From positions 1 to 64,000 of the forward strand of contig CAJUKK010000009.1 in the NCBI GenBank assembly GCA_910586985.1: a DNA stretch of 64,000 nucleotides. The letters are read 5' to 3'. Of this stretch, positions 30,635 to 38,625 are shown piece by piece. The stretch comes from an uncultured Christensenellaceae bacterium (GTDB lineage: Bacteria; Bacillota; Clostridia; Christensenellales; Borkfalkiaceae). Below the pieces are notes generated by a model, which searched no databases, was not told where the DNA came from, and saw only the letters and a program-made list of their open reading frames with translations. The position numbers and the translations under genes were made by a program. The stretch's first letter is position 1, and each line of letters starts with the position of its first letter.

Positions 30635-31549
30635 ATGAATAACTTTAAAACCGTCAGAATCGTAGATAATTTTTATCAGACTTCGTCTTTTTTCCCAATG
30701 CCGACAACTTTGGTTTCCACGTTGTCGGAGAACGGACTAACAAATTTAGGCGCATATTCTCTGTGTTTTCCCTATTATATTGCAGGGAAAGACCGTTACG
30801 CTATGCTTTTAATATGCCGTAATTCGTCGAACACGGCGCAGAATATATTGCGGTCAAAAAAGTGCGCGCTCAACTTTATACCCGATGATAAAAAGTTTTT
30901 TAAAGAGGCGGTGCGGCTCGGTTTTCCGGGAGAAACGACGGATGAAAAAATGAAGGATTGTATTTTCAGTCTGGAAGAAAGTTCAATCGGGAACGACCGC
31001 CCGAAGATTGTAAGCGAAAGTTTTCAAGTGTTCGAATGTACCTGGAACGACGCGCTTGAAAATGCATTCGAGGATCGGGCGGGCTGTTTGGACGGTTATG
31101 CGCCTCCCTATCGCAATTTTAATGGAGTTACAAGTCAGTTTGGCGCACACTTTATTTTGACGATCGATAAGATTCTCATGAAAGAAAAACACTATGACGG
31201 AATAATTAACGGAATTAAAACGCGGTCTTTTCCCAATATGCCCGTAGATTACGGATATCGCGACAGTACAAATTTTTGGTGCAGTCGATTTAAAAAACCG
31301 TTTGCTGAAAAAATTCAAGTCAAAGAAGGAGACGTATCGTCTGTAATCTATGCGGCAAAACGGATCGATCCCGACGTTACTTTTACCGACGGCGCTTGCG
31401 CGAAATTGACTAAAATTCCGCGAATATTTTTAAAGGCGGCGCTCTCGCAAATGGTAAAGATCGCAAAGGAAGAGGGGATTTCCGTCATCGACGAGAGAGC
31501 GTTAGAATTGATCAATGATAAACGTCGGGTAGAAAAAAAGCAAAAATAA
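30635..31549 (+). CDS. Flavin-reductase-like split-barrel protein with PCP_red-like C-terminus
   Basis: 304 residues. The first part (about 1-215) looks like an FMN-binding split barrel of the flavin reductase family (GAYSLCFPYYIAG, NGVTSQFGAHFILTIDKI). The last part (about 230-300) resembles the small PCP_red helical domain (VTFTDGACAKLTKIP, AKEEGISVID). The substrate is unknown. GGAGGACTGTT before ATG 30635 is a strong start. It is the last chromosomal gene before the prophage. Confidence 0.7.
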   Translation: MNNFKTVRIVDNFYQTSSFFPMPTTLVSTLSENGLTNLGAYSLCFPYYIAGKDRYAMLLICRNSSNTAQNILRSKKCALNFIPDDKKFFKEAVRLGFPGETTDEKMKDCIFSLEESSIGNDRPKIVSESFQVFECTWNDALENAFEDRAGCLDGYAPPYRNFNGVTSQFGAHFILTIDKILMKEKHYDGIINGIKTRSFPNMPVDYGYRDSTNFWCSRFKKPFAEKIQVKEGDVSSVIYAAKRIDPDVTFTDGACAKLTKIPRIFLKAALSQMVKIAKEEGISVIDERALELINDKRRVEKKQK

Positions 31550-31578
31550 TATTCACGTCTGTATTCAGGTGTGTTGAT

Positions 31579-31613
31579 GTAAAAGAGTTTGAATTTAATT
31601 CAAACTCTTTTAC
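31579..31613. terminator. Perfect palindromic terminator
   Basis: A 17-bp arm beginning GTAAAAGAGTTTG is repeated inverted around a single central T. It ends the flavin-reductase-like gene and can function in both directions. Confidence 0.8.
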
Positions 31614-31663
31614 TTATGTAATTTAAGATATTCGATATATTTAATTATTAATTTTAATAACTA

Positions 31664-31755
31664 TTGACAATGATGCAATATATGATATAATAATTCTACA
31701 ATACGCAAAAACCCCCGAAATACCGTCAAAAAGCGGTGTTTTCGGGGGTTTTTTC
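31664..31755 (+). ncRNA. Strong promoter followed at once by a terminator (short RNA or promoter cut off by integration)
   Basis: TTGACA 31664-31669, 16-base spacer, TATAAT 31686-31691. Only about 15 bases past the expected start lies a hairpin pairing CCCCCGAAA (31712-31720) with TTTCGGGGG (near 31740-31748), an inner ACCG/CGGT pair and T6. The product would be an RNA of about 55 bases. No open reading frame fits. The prophage integrase ends 28 bases beyond. Confidence 0.55.
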
Positions 31756-31783
31756 TATTTCGTGTTACTAACCCGATACTAAT

Positions 31784-32800
31784 TCAAAGTAGTAAACATA
31801 TTGTGTCACGCAGTTCCTGAATGGTTTTGTGCGTGTAAACCCTTTCGCCGGTGTCCTTCGATTTGTGTCCCATCAGAAGGTCAATGCACTTCTTGTTTCC
31901 GCCTGCGCTGTCAAGGCGTGACCGGAAGGTGTGACGGCATTCGTGCGGTGTGTGGGTCATTTGCAACTGTTCCATGATACCATCCCAAATTTTATAGTAA
32001 GTCGCAGAACAGCAATGCTTGCCGTTTTTGTTGCTGAACAGATATTCATTGCCTTCGGCGTATCTTGCTTCAATAAAGGGGCGGATGCGTGGATGAATCG
32101 GGACAATGCGGTTCTTGCCGTTTTTGGTTTTTGTTCCCGACAGAATTGTTCCTTCTTCAAGGTTGACATTCACAGACTTGATTGACAACAATTCACTGAT
32201 GCGCCATCCCATATATAGGAAGCACAAAACGCTATCAAACCACGGTTCTGATTGCCGTTCCCAAACACCATTGATTTCATCTTCGGTGAAGGGGATTTTG
32301 GTTGTTTCGGGAACTGGGGCAGCGGTGGTCAACATCGAATTGCACTTCACAATGATGTCAAGTTCCAGGGCGAATTTGTCAAGGTGTCCGAACAGGTTCT
32401 TGATTGCCCACTGGGTCGAATATCCGCAACCGCAGTTGTCGATGCAGTCTTGCATCTGATACGCCTTCAATTCCTTGTATTTTAATTGATAGACCGAAGT
32501 GCAGTGCTTCCAGGCGGACTTCAAGGAAGAAACCGAACCTTTCTTCATTTTGGGGAAGTCACGATCTGACCACATGTGATAGACTTCCAACACCGTGATT
32601 TTGTGCAGGTCTATGTCATAGGGATTCCGATTGAATTCTGCAAGCAACATCAGACCTTCTTCCCTGGTTGCCGTATAACCGATTGACTGATAAATTGGAT
32701 GACCTTTTTCGTTCCATCCAACTGTTTTTCTGACGGCAAACGGATGCCTTCTGTTTCCTGACAGTTTGACAACTGTCCCATACCCATTGGGATTTTTCAT
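31784..32800 (-). CDS. int: Phage tyrosine integrase
   Basis: 338 residues. The catalytic residues of tyrosine recombinases are visible: Arg in GWRISELL, His-x-x-Arg in HECRHTF (about 286-289), His in LMGHKSKDT and nucleophile Tyr322 in RVYTHK. The N-terminus has an AP2-like DNA-binding part and a SAM-like core-binding domain. An upstream TTG is open in frame but lies inside the promoter; ATG 32800 has GGATGG 14 bases ahead, the style of the other phage genes. Its promoter lies in the left copy of the inverted repeat. Confidence 0.93.
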   Translation of the reverse strand: MKNPNGYGTVVKLSGNRRHPFAVRKTVGWNEKGHPIYQSIGYTATREEGLMLLAEFNRNPYDIDLHKITVLEVYHMWSDRDFPKMKKGSVSSLKSAWKHCTSVYQLKYKELKAYQMQDCIDNCGCGYSTQWAIKNLFGHLDKFALELDIIVKCNSMLTTAAPVPETTKIPFTEDEINGVWERQSEPWFDSVLCFLYMGWRISELLSIKSVNVNLEEGTILSGTKTKNGKNRIVPIHPRIRPFIEARYAEGNEYLFSNKNGKHCCSATYYKIWDGIMEQLQMTHTPHECRHTFRSRLDSAGGNKKCIDLLMGHKSKDTGERVYTHKTIQELRDTICLLL

Positions 32801-32845
32801 TATAAACACCATCCTTTTGTGTTGATTTTTTCGCTGAATGGTGCT

Positions 32846-32874
32846 ATAATAGAATAGACCATTCAAGATTTGAA
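32846..32874 (-). promoter_or_regulatory. Predicted integrase promoter inside the inverted repeat
   Basis: Read leftward: TTCAAA, 17-base spacer, TATTAT, ending about 46 bases before the integrase start. The identical promoter in the right copy faces rightward to the late genes. Confidence 0.55.
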
Positions 32875-32911
32875 GTTGACCGCTTTTTATTTTGATTTGG
32901 TTTTCAACCTT

Positions 32912-32954
32912 GAACCCTGGGAATTGCAGTTCCTGGGGTTCTCTTTTTATTTTG
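32912..32954 (+). terminator. Inward-facing terminator in the left repeat copy
   Basis: GAACCCTGGGAA pairs with TTCCTGGGGTTC (10 of 12 positions) and is followed by TCTTTTTATTTT. It would stop rightward transcripts entering the early segment from the integrase side. Confidence 0.6.
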
Positions 32955-33090
32955 TCACTTTGTCACTTGTCACAGATATTTTCTATATTCTTTTATTTTT
33001 GCGGTATATAGAAAAGTCATCTGTGATTTTTTTTTCTTAAAAACCTATTTTTCAAGCAAAAGAACACCTGTGACAAGTGACAGTGTGACA
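32951..33090. repeat. Long dyad with TGTCAC/GTGACA arms, left copy
   Basis: Three TGTCAC units in each arm, with the same 8- and 7-base spacing, face each other across an AT-rich loop of about 90 bases. The loop contains a TTTTGCTTGAAAAATAGG box (read on the minus strand here). The arms could form a stem or act as iterons for a DNA-binding protein. Confidence 0.8.
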
Positions 33091-33093
33091 CAT

Positions 33094-33540
33094 TCATTCA
33101 TCCCTTTTGTAATGTTCAAGTAGTTTTTCAATTTCGGATAGGGCAAGGGTTCTTCCTTCATCGTTTAATTGAACCAGGCAGACCAAAGCCTTTGTGACAT
33201 CTTCACCGAATACATTCGAAATGTCGGTCAAGAACTTGGTTTGGAAACCGATTGCTTCCGAATTGTATTTGTGATCCCAACAGTCATACATTTCACACAT
33301 TCCCAAAAGATAGACTGGGGATGTTCCCAAAACCTTTGAAAACTTGATCAGGGTGCTTTGGTCGATGCTATTGTCACCCCTTTCAATTTTACTGATTGTT
33401 GACCTTGAATTCGCCGCTGTATAACCCATCCGTTTTGCCAGTTCTTCTTGTGACCATCCTTTCTTCATTCGAAGTTCTTTGATACGGCTTCCGACAAGTT
33501 TGTCAGCAGCGACAGCATCATTGTCTTTTTTAATTTTCAT
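33094..33540 (-). CDS. CI-like phage repressor (XRE family)
   Basis: 148 residues with an HTH_3 domain: IKELRMKKGWSQEELAKRMGY, STISKIERGDNSIDQSTLIKF. The C-terminus is helical with no LexA-type protease motif. It is divergent from the early operon and flanked by TGTGGATT operator boxes, so it is the probable lysogeny repressor. ATG 33540 has GGATGG upstream; the longer upstream frame is unlikely. Confidence 0.88.
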   Translation of the reverse strand: MKIKKDNDAVAADKLVGSRIKELRMKKGWSQEELAKRMGYTAANSRSTISKIERGDNSIDQSTLIKFSKVLGTSPVYLLGMCEMYDCWDHKYNSEAIGFQTKFLTDISNVFGEDVTKALVCLVQLNDEGRTLALSEIEKLLEHYKRDE

Positions 33541-33586
33541 ACAAACAAACCATCCTTGACTTATTTTTTGGCGAAAGAACACTGAT

Positions 33587-33615
33587 ATTATATATCATTG
33601 TGGATTAAAAATCAA
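33587..33615 (-). promoter_or_regulatory. Repressor promoter with overlapping operator half-box
   Basis: Leftward TTGATT (33615-33610), 17-base spacer, TATAAT (33592-33587). An imperfect operator box TGTGGATT-AA-AAATCAAG (33599-33616) covers the spacer, consistent with repressor autoregulation. Confidence 0.7.
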
Positions 33616-33666
33616 GTTTATAAGAAAAAAGTTCGAAAAAAATCATAAAATTTTTCTAAAAAACTG

Positions 33667-33720
33667 TTGACAAATAATTCACAAAGTATTATACTGGCAT
33701 TGTGGATTTGGAAATCCACA
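33667..33720 (+). promoter_or_regulatory. Early lytic promoter (PR-like) and operator
   Basis: TTGACA 33667-33672, 17-base spacer, TATACT 33690-33695, then a perfect 20-bp operator TGTGGATTTGGAAATCCACA at 33701-33720 covering the start of transcription. A repressor bound there would block the early operon. Confidence 0.82.
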
Positions 33721-33760
33721 CAAAACAAACCACCCGAACGGTGAAAGGACTGGTGAAAGA

Positions 33761-34063
33761 ATGAACAACATCACGAAAGGATTACAGAAATTTTTCAGGG
33801 GCAAGCAAACCTTCTATGCACTGGGTGAAAACCTTTACACGGAACAAGAACTTGTCATCATGGACGAAGAAAGGCAGAAGAAGGATGAACAAAGGGGTTA
33901 TTCCGACAGAATGGCGCACTGCTATGATAAGTGGTACAGGTACAACCGCAGTGACAATGGCGCAGCCTATGACCGTGGCGTTGTCCGTTGTGTGAACGAA
34001 AAGCACAGCAAAAAATGGTTGGAAGAAGATGAAGGCTTCTACATCATTGAATGTGAGAATTGA
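33761..34063 (+). CDS. Small phage early protein, function unknown
   Basis: 100 residues, highly charged, with many Tyr and Trp (YDKWYRYNRSDNGAAYDRG). First gene after the early promoter, where phages often put cro-like, antirepressor or host-takeover proteins. No helix-turn-helix is evident. Start ATG 33761 with AAAGGACTGGTG upstream. Confidence 0.65.
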   Translation: MNNITKGLQKFFRGKQTFYALGENLYTEQELVIMDEERQKKDEQRGYSDRMAHCYDKWYRYNRSDNGAAYDRGVVRCVNEKHSKKWLEEDEGFYIIECEN

Positions 34064-34076
34064 AAGGTGGTGTGAA

Positions 34077-34388
34077 ATGAAAAAGTTCAAAAATTTTGGC
34101 TATAAACAGGAAACGATTGAAGTCAGAGAAATCAGCATGGGAAATTTGGTTCACATAATTTGCCAGGCGTTGATTGCGAAAGACAAAAAGGACATGGAAA
34201 TCAGAATTGTTGATTGCTACGTAGGCGAAGTCGATGTGTACAACGGAATGGAAGATTTGTTGATGCAGGACTTCATCTTTGATTGGAAGGTCAACGCCTA
34301 TCAAATTGAATGCTTACATAACAACAAAACCGACAAAGACTTTTTGAAGGTCATTATTGCAGACAATGTGAAAGGCGGTGAATTATGA
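34077..34388 (+). CDS. Small phage early protein, function unknown
   Basis: 103 residues starting MKKFKNFGYKQE. Predicted alpha/beta, no recognisable motif. GGTGGTG precedes ATG 34077; an in-frame upstream start is less likely. Its stop overlaps the next start as ATGA. Confidence 0.65.
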   Translation: MKKFKNFGYKQETIEVREISMGNLVHIICQALIAKDKKDMEIRIVDCYVGEVDVYNGMEDLLMQDFIFDWKVNAYQIECLHNNKTDKDFLKVIIADNVKGGEL

Positions 34389-34561
34389 ACAAAGAAATGA
34401 AGATGACGGTCAAGAAATCTGAAATGATTTTGTACTGTGACAACTGCGGTGACAAGGATCGGGATTTCTATGAAATCAATGATGAAGGTGGCAAGTGCAT
34501 TCTTCATCTGTGCAAAGATTGCCTGATGGCGTTGCTTGAAGCGATAATCAAGCGTGACTAA
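34385..34561 (+). CDS. Small zinc-ribbon protein
   Basis: 58 residues with two CxxC knuckles, YCDNCGDKD and LHLCKDC, spaced like a treble-clef or zinc-ribbon fold. It overlaps the previous gene by four bases (ATGA), supporting translation. Probable nucleic-acid or protein binding; function unknown. Confidence 0.65.
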   Translation: MNKEMKMTVKKSEMILYCDNCGDKDRDFYEINDEGGKCILHLCKDCLMALLEAIIKRD

Positions 34562-34573
34562 TAAAAGGGGGTG

Positions 34574-34795
34574 ATGAAAGTGAAGGTGTTTGATGTCCTT
34601 TCGACAATGAATCCCGATGCACTGACAAGTATTCAACTTGAAACCTTTTCCGAACCGATTGCGTTTGGAAAAGTAGGTGCAATCAAATTGAATCCGAAAT
34701 TTGACAGATTCGAAGTTGAAAGAATTTATCCCGAATATTACAAGGGAAATATGCAGACCGGCATCACGGTCATTGTCAAAGCGGTAGCAGGTTGA
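34574..34795 (+). CDS. Small phage protein, function unknown
   Basis: 73 residues starting MKVKVFDVLSTMN. Beta-rich prediction, no motif recognised. GGGGGTG lies directly ahead of ATG 34574. Confidence 0.55.
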   Translation: MKVKVFDVLSTMNPDALTSIQLETFSEPIAFGKVGAIKLNPKFDRFEVERIYPEYYKGNMQTGITVIVKAVAG

Positions 34796-34858
34796 AAACC
34801 AAATCGGAATGAGTGCTGCAACACGAATTCCAAAAATTAAAAAGGACGGTATTTTTAT

Positions 34859-35203
34859 ATGAAGGATTATTTCATCGGAAGGGGATTTCTTCATCCCGAA
34901 AAGTTGAAGATTGCGGAAAAGTACAGGGGCAAGTCTTTGGTTGATGCGGAAGGCGCAACCGAACACAAAGGCGTTTTGGAAATCCGCCTTTGCCCCTATA
35001 TGTATTATTGCATGTTACACGATCAGATGGGGTGGGGAAAAATGAAACCCGAAGAATGCCCCATTCGTGAAGCCTGGGTGAAGGACGGCATCTTGAAAGA
35101 TACAAGCATTCCCGAATTCACTGCGAAAGGCAAGAAGTTCGTTGAATATGTCTTGAAATGGGCATATCCTGTGGACTACGCCGAAATGGTTCTGACGAAA
35201 TAG
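34859..35203 (+). CDS. Small phage protein, function unknown
   Basis: 114 residues (MKDYFIGRGFLHPEKLK). Contains LCPYMYYCML and several aromatic residues; no family recognised. AAGGACGGT precedes the ATG. Confidence 0.6.
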   Translation: MKDYFIGRGFLHPEKLKIAEKYRGKSLVDAEGATEHKGVLEIRLCPYMYYCMLHDQMGWGKMKPEECPIREAWVKDGILKDTSIPEFTAKGKKFVEYVLKWAYPVDYAEMVLTK

Positions 35204-35214
35204 GCGGTGCGGAC

Positions 35215-35550
35215 ATGGCAAACCAAAAATTGACCCACACAATAGAATGGGAACAGATCGGTGGCAATTACCGCATCATCAAGTTGACAGGTTCGAAGCG
35301 ACAACCAACGCTTGACGAAGCAAGGGAATATTTGCGTGAACATCATCTTCCCGAAGAAATATGGTGTTGTGGTTTCTATAATAATCAGGAAGCATCGGAC
35401 GGATATTTTGATGAATACGAAATCAACAAAACTTTGACTTTGTACGAATATGCAAAGTACAAAGAAGGTGGATGTCCGATATGCGGACAGGCAATCGACC
35501 TGTACAAACAAGCGGAAAAATGCCCTTGTTGTGGCAAAGAATGGGGGTGA
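35215..35550 (+). CDS. Small phage protein with C-terminal zinc ribbon
   Basis: 111 residues. The last third carries CPICG and CPCCG, a four-cysteine zinc ribbon. The first part has a GNYRIIKLTGSKRQPTLDEAREYL helix-strand unit. Start ATG 35215 with GGCGGTGCGG ahead. It sits immediately before the cytosine methyltransferase. Confidence 0.65.
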   Translation: MANQKLTHTIEWEQIGGNYRIIKLTGSKRQPTLDEAREYLREHHLPEEIWCCGFYNNQEASDGYFDEYEINKTLTLYEYAKYKEGGCPICGQAIDLYKQAEKCPCCGKEWG

Positions 35551-35554
35551 CAAC

Positions 35555-36253
35555 ATGGTGAAGTTGCTGTCATTATTCAGCGGAATAGGGGCGTTTGAAA
35601 AAGCCTTGCAGAACCTTGACATCCCTTTCGAACTGGTTGCTTATTGTGAAATAGACAAGTATGCAAGCAAGGCTTATTCGGTACTGCACAATGCACCCGA
35701 ATCAATGAACCTGGGGGACATCACGAAGGTTGACGAAACCACCCTTCCGACAGACATTGATTTGATTACATACGGATTCCCTTGTCAGCCGTTTTCCACG
35801 GCAGGAAGGCAAGAAGGGTTCAACGATTCGAAGGGAAGGGGAAATCTGTTCTTCGATGCGCTTCGCATCATCAAGCATTGCAAACCCAAAATTGCGATTG
35901 CAGAGAATGTGAAGAATCTGACCAGTGACAAGTTCAAGACAGAGTTCAACACGGTTCTGAACGCACTGGATGAAGCAGGGTACAATTCAAGGTGGGCGTT
36001 GCTCGATGGGACAGACTATGCGATGCCACAGCACCGTGAAAGGGTTCTGATCGTCAGCATTCGGAAGGACATTGACAACGGCATCTTTGAATTTCCTGCG
36101 CCGGTTGAATTGACGAAGTGCATGAATGACTACCTTGAAGAAACTGTTGATGAAAAGTATTTCGTTGACACTGAAAAGGCAAGGGCGTTGATTCCGAAGT
36201 TAAGGGAAAAACTGATTTCGAACACCATTCGGGGGGGGGTCGTGGAACGATAG
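35555..36253 (+). CDS. Cytosine-5 DNA methyltransferase, N-terminal (catalytic) part, truncated by a poly-G tract
   Basis: 232 residues in the present frame. C5-methyltransferase motifs I (FSGIGAF, 8-14), IV with the catalytic Cys (GFPCQPFS, Cys77), VI (ENV, 117-119) and VIII (QHRERV, 159-164) are intact. The frame runs into G9 at 36231-36239 and stops at 36253. With eight or eleven G it would continue another 58 codons through family-like sequence (ILARDFKGFGNQGMNAV) to a stop at 36421-36423 that overlaps the second half's ATG. With ten G it reads GRGTIDTQHQWDLVV and stops near 36299. Target recognition and motifs IX-X are therefore on separate, switchable pieces. Confidence 0.88.
   Translation: MVKLLSLFSGIGAFEKALQNLDIPFELVAYCEIDKYASKAYSVLHNAPESMNLGDITKVDETTLPTDIDLITYGFPCQPFSTAGRQEGFNDSKGRGNLFFDALRIIKHCKPKIAIAENVKNLTSDKFKTEFNTVLNALDEAGYNSRWALLDGTDYAMPQHRERVLIVSIRKDIDNGIFEFPAPVELTKCMNDYLEETVDEKYFVDTEKARALIPKLREKLISNTIRGGVVER
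36231..36239 (+). repeat. G9 tract in the cytosine methyltransferase N-half
   Basis: Nine G at the start of the target-recognition region. Each of the three possible frames gives a different C-terminus. The stretch 36254-36411 is non-coding in the present frame but open and family-like in the G8/G11 frame. Confidence 0.92.
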
Positions 36254-36411
36254 ACACCCAACACCAGTGGGACTTGGTGGTCGTTACCGTCAAGGGGTGA
36301 TTGTCAGTCAGCAAGGAACGGAAGTCGAAAAATTGACAGACTGCGCCTGCACGATACTGGCAAGGGACTTCAAAGGATTCGGCAATCAAGGAATGAATGC
36401 GGTGGTGGAAT

Positions 36412-36789
36412 ATGAAATCAAATAAAGATATTTTGTGGGTCGGAAATGTCTGTCCGACAAAGACAAGGGACAATCCAAATCAAGGTCGGGTGTATGACCC
36501 GATGGGGGCGTGTCCTTCCCTGAACTGTAAGGGGGGGGGTAATCGTGAACCGCACATGATTGTGAATGAAAGGGTGCGGAAGATGACACCCCTTGAATGC
36601 TTCCGCTTGATGGGATTTACAGACGAAGATTTCTTCAAAGTCCAAAAGGCATTGAATGAAACCTTCTACAAAGGAAGGGACAAAGCGAATACCCAGTTGT
36701 ACAAAATAGCAGGGAATTCAATCATTGTTCCGATGCTCGAATATCTGTTCTGTCAGATATTCGATGACCAAAACGAAATTTGGGTCTAA
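36412..36789 (+). CDS. Cytosine-5 DNA methyltransferase, C-terminal part (recognition end plus motifs IX-X)
   Basis: 125 residues. GRVYDPMGACPSLNCKGGGNREPHMI belongs to the target-recognition region (residues 26-50, given here in two overlapping ideas: start GRVYDP, end REPHMI). VRKMTPLECFRLMGF is motif IX and QLYKIAGNSIIVPML is motif X. The catalytic motifs are missing and lie in the preceding gene, as in split enzymes such as AquI. ATG 36412 has GGTGG ahead; ATG 36397 is an alternative. A second G9 (36531-36539) encodes Lys-Gly-Gly-Gly and is in frame. Confidence 0.85.
   Translation: MKSNKDILWVGNVCPTKTRDNPNQGRVYDPMGACPSLNCKGGGNREPHMIVNERVRKMTPLECFRLMGFTDEDFFKVQKALNETFYKGRDKANTQLYKIAGNSIIVPMLEYLFCQIFDDQNEIWV
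36531..36539 (+). repeat. G9 tract in the cytosine methyltransferase C-half
   Basis: Nine G in frame inside the recognition region. A slip would remove motifs IX and X. Confidence 0.92.
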
Positions 36790-36816
36790 ATAATCAAAAA
36801 GGATGGTGAAAACAAA

Positions 36817-37032
36817 ATGACGAACACTTTGAAGTTGAAAGCAGCGATTGCCGAAAGCGGACTGAATCAGGAACAGATTGCTGAAATGCTCGGCGTTTCG
36901 CTGTGTACGCTCAACTATAAACTGAACGGCACTTCCGAATTCAAGGCAAGTGAAATCAAGAAGTTGGCAGAACTGCTTCATTTGGATGCAGACAAAGTGA
37001 TGAAGATTTTTTTTGCCGACAATGTGGATTGA
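36817..37032 (+). CDS. Small HTH protein (Cro-like/DUF739-like)
   Basis: 71 residues, one helix-turn-helix: LKAAIAESGLNQEQIAEMLGV, LNYKLNGTSEFKASEIKKL. Resembles Cro or DUF739 regulators of Bacillota phages. AAGGATGGTG precedes the ATG. Its stop codon lies inside a copy of the repressor operator. Confidence 0.8.
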   Translation: MTNTLKLKAAIAESGLNQEQIAEMLGVSLCTLNYKLNGTSEFKASEIKKLAELLHLDADKVMKIFFADNVD

Positions 37033-37042
37033 AAAATCCACA
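37023..37042. promoter_or_regulatory. Third operator-like palindrome, inside the early operon
   Basis: TGTGGATTGAAAAATCCACA matches the operator at 33701 in both half-sites. It covers the end of the first HTH gene and lies 14 bases before the next. No promoter is evident, so it may act as a roadblock or looping site. Confidence 0.7.
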
Positions 37043-37056
37043 AAGGACGGTGAAAA

Positions 37057-37455
37057 ATGTTTGCTAAAAGAATGAAGCAAGCGACGGTTGACAAGGGGAT
37101 TTCCCAGGCGGAATTGTCGGACAAGACCGGCATCGGAAGGTCAAGCATCAGTCAGTATTTATCGGGCAAGAACAAGCCTGGGCAAAAACATCTGTCGGCA
37201 ATAGCGGAAGCCTTGAATGTGGCGGAAGCGTGGTTGACTGGGGAAATTGAAGAAGAAACGACAATCGGGAAGTATTCGAATTTGCCGATTGCGGTTGCAG
37301 CGAAACTGATGAACAAAAGCAAGCAATTTGTCAGGGTTGGACTGCAACAAGGGAAACTTCCTTTCGGACATGCGGTGAAGATTGGTGGAAACAAGTTCAC
37401 TTACTACATATCACCGAAGAAGTTCACAGAGTACACAGGAATTGCGGTGGGTTGA
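37057..37455 (+). CDS. XRE-family regulator with extra C-terminal domain
   Basis: 132 residues. N-terminal HTH_3 (MKQATVDKGISQAELSDKTGIG, SSISQYLSGKNKPG) and a C-terminal part with ALNVAEAWLTGE and a possible winged-helix or excisionase-like segment (VAAKLMNKSKQFVRVGLQQGKLPFG). A probable early-late or lysis-lysogeny regulator. It is followed by the methyltransferase with a one-base gap. Confidence 0.8.
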   Translation: MFAKRMKQATVDKGISQAELSDKTGIGRSSISQYLSGKNKPGQKHLSAIAEALNVAEAWLTGEIEEETTIGKYSNLPIAVAAKLMNKSKQFVRVGLQQGKLPFGHAVKIGGNKFTYYISPKKFTEYTGIAVG

Positions 37456-37456
37456 A

Positions 37457-38242
<786 letters not shown>

Positions 38243-38248
38243 AAGAAG

Positions 38249-38620
38249 ATGCAGAAATTATTGACGATTGACCAAATAGGCAACCACGGAAAGTTGTCAG
38301 TGGTCAGAACAGACAAGGGTGAATTGTTGCTTGAACACGCAGGCAATTTGTTCACAGAAGCAGGAGTTGCAATGGAAACGGTGAACTATCCCGAAGGGGA
38401 ACAGAATTTCATCAAAGGCATCATCAAGTTTGCGAAGAAGTTCCACGAAAGCATTCCGCCGAAGTTGAAGAAATGCCCCTTCTGCGGACATACGCCCAAA
38501 CTTGAACCGAACGGTGATCAATTCATCGTTGAATGCGATTGCGGATGTGTGGTCGGTTCGTTCGATTCGAAGTGGGATGCAGTTGCTTCCTGGAACACTC
38601 GCACCAACAAAAGGGGGTGA
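38249..38620 (+). CDS. Lar-like zinc-ribbon protein (possible restriction alleviation)
   Basis: 123 residues. The C-terminal 45 residues, CPFCGHTPKLEPNGDQFIVEC, then CGC...WDAVASWNTR, match the Lar/restriction-alleviation-type zinc ribbon found in many phages. The N-terminal part (1-70) is unrecognised. AAGGAG overlaps the methyltransferase stop, so the GA-tract phase could affect its translation. Confidence 0.7.
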   Translation: MQKLLTIDQIGNHGKLSVVRTDKGELLLEHAGNLFTEAGVAMETVNYPEGEQNFIKGIIKFAKKFHESIPPKLKKCPFCGHTPKLEPNGDQFIVECDCGCVVGSFDSKWDAVASWNTRTNKRG

Positions 38621-38625
38621 CCACC

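Larger units (their letters stand above)
32840..33090. repeat. Left copy of a perfect 251-bp inverted repeat
   Basis: Base for base the reverse complement of 49553-49803, including a 9-base homopolymer. It fills the gap between integrase and repressor and stops three bases short of the repressor stop codon. It contains an outward promoter, an inward-facing terminator and a long TGTCAC/GTGACA dyad. No transposase gene is associated. Confidence 0.97.

Noticed and set aside
31784..32800. A precise attachment core at the prophage left end
   Set aside because: The right end is outside the window, so no direct repeat can be confirmed.
32840..33090. Inverted repeats as ends of an insertion sequence or transposon
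   Set aside because: No transposase in the bracketed segment and no target duplication: the flanking bases at the two ends do not match.
33761..35203. Small early genes as a toxin-antitoxin pair
   Set aside because: No recognised toxin or antitoxin fold or pairing; they are ordinary small phage genes.
36254..36411. Gap between methyltransferase halves as a separate gene
   Set aside because: It has no start signal of its own and is best read as the out-of-frame continuation of the first half.
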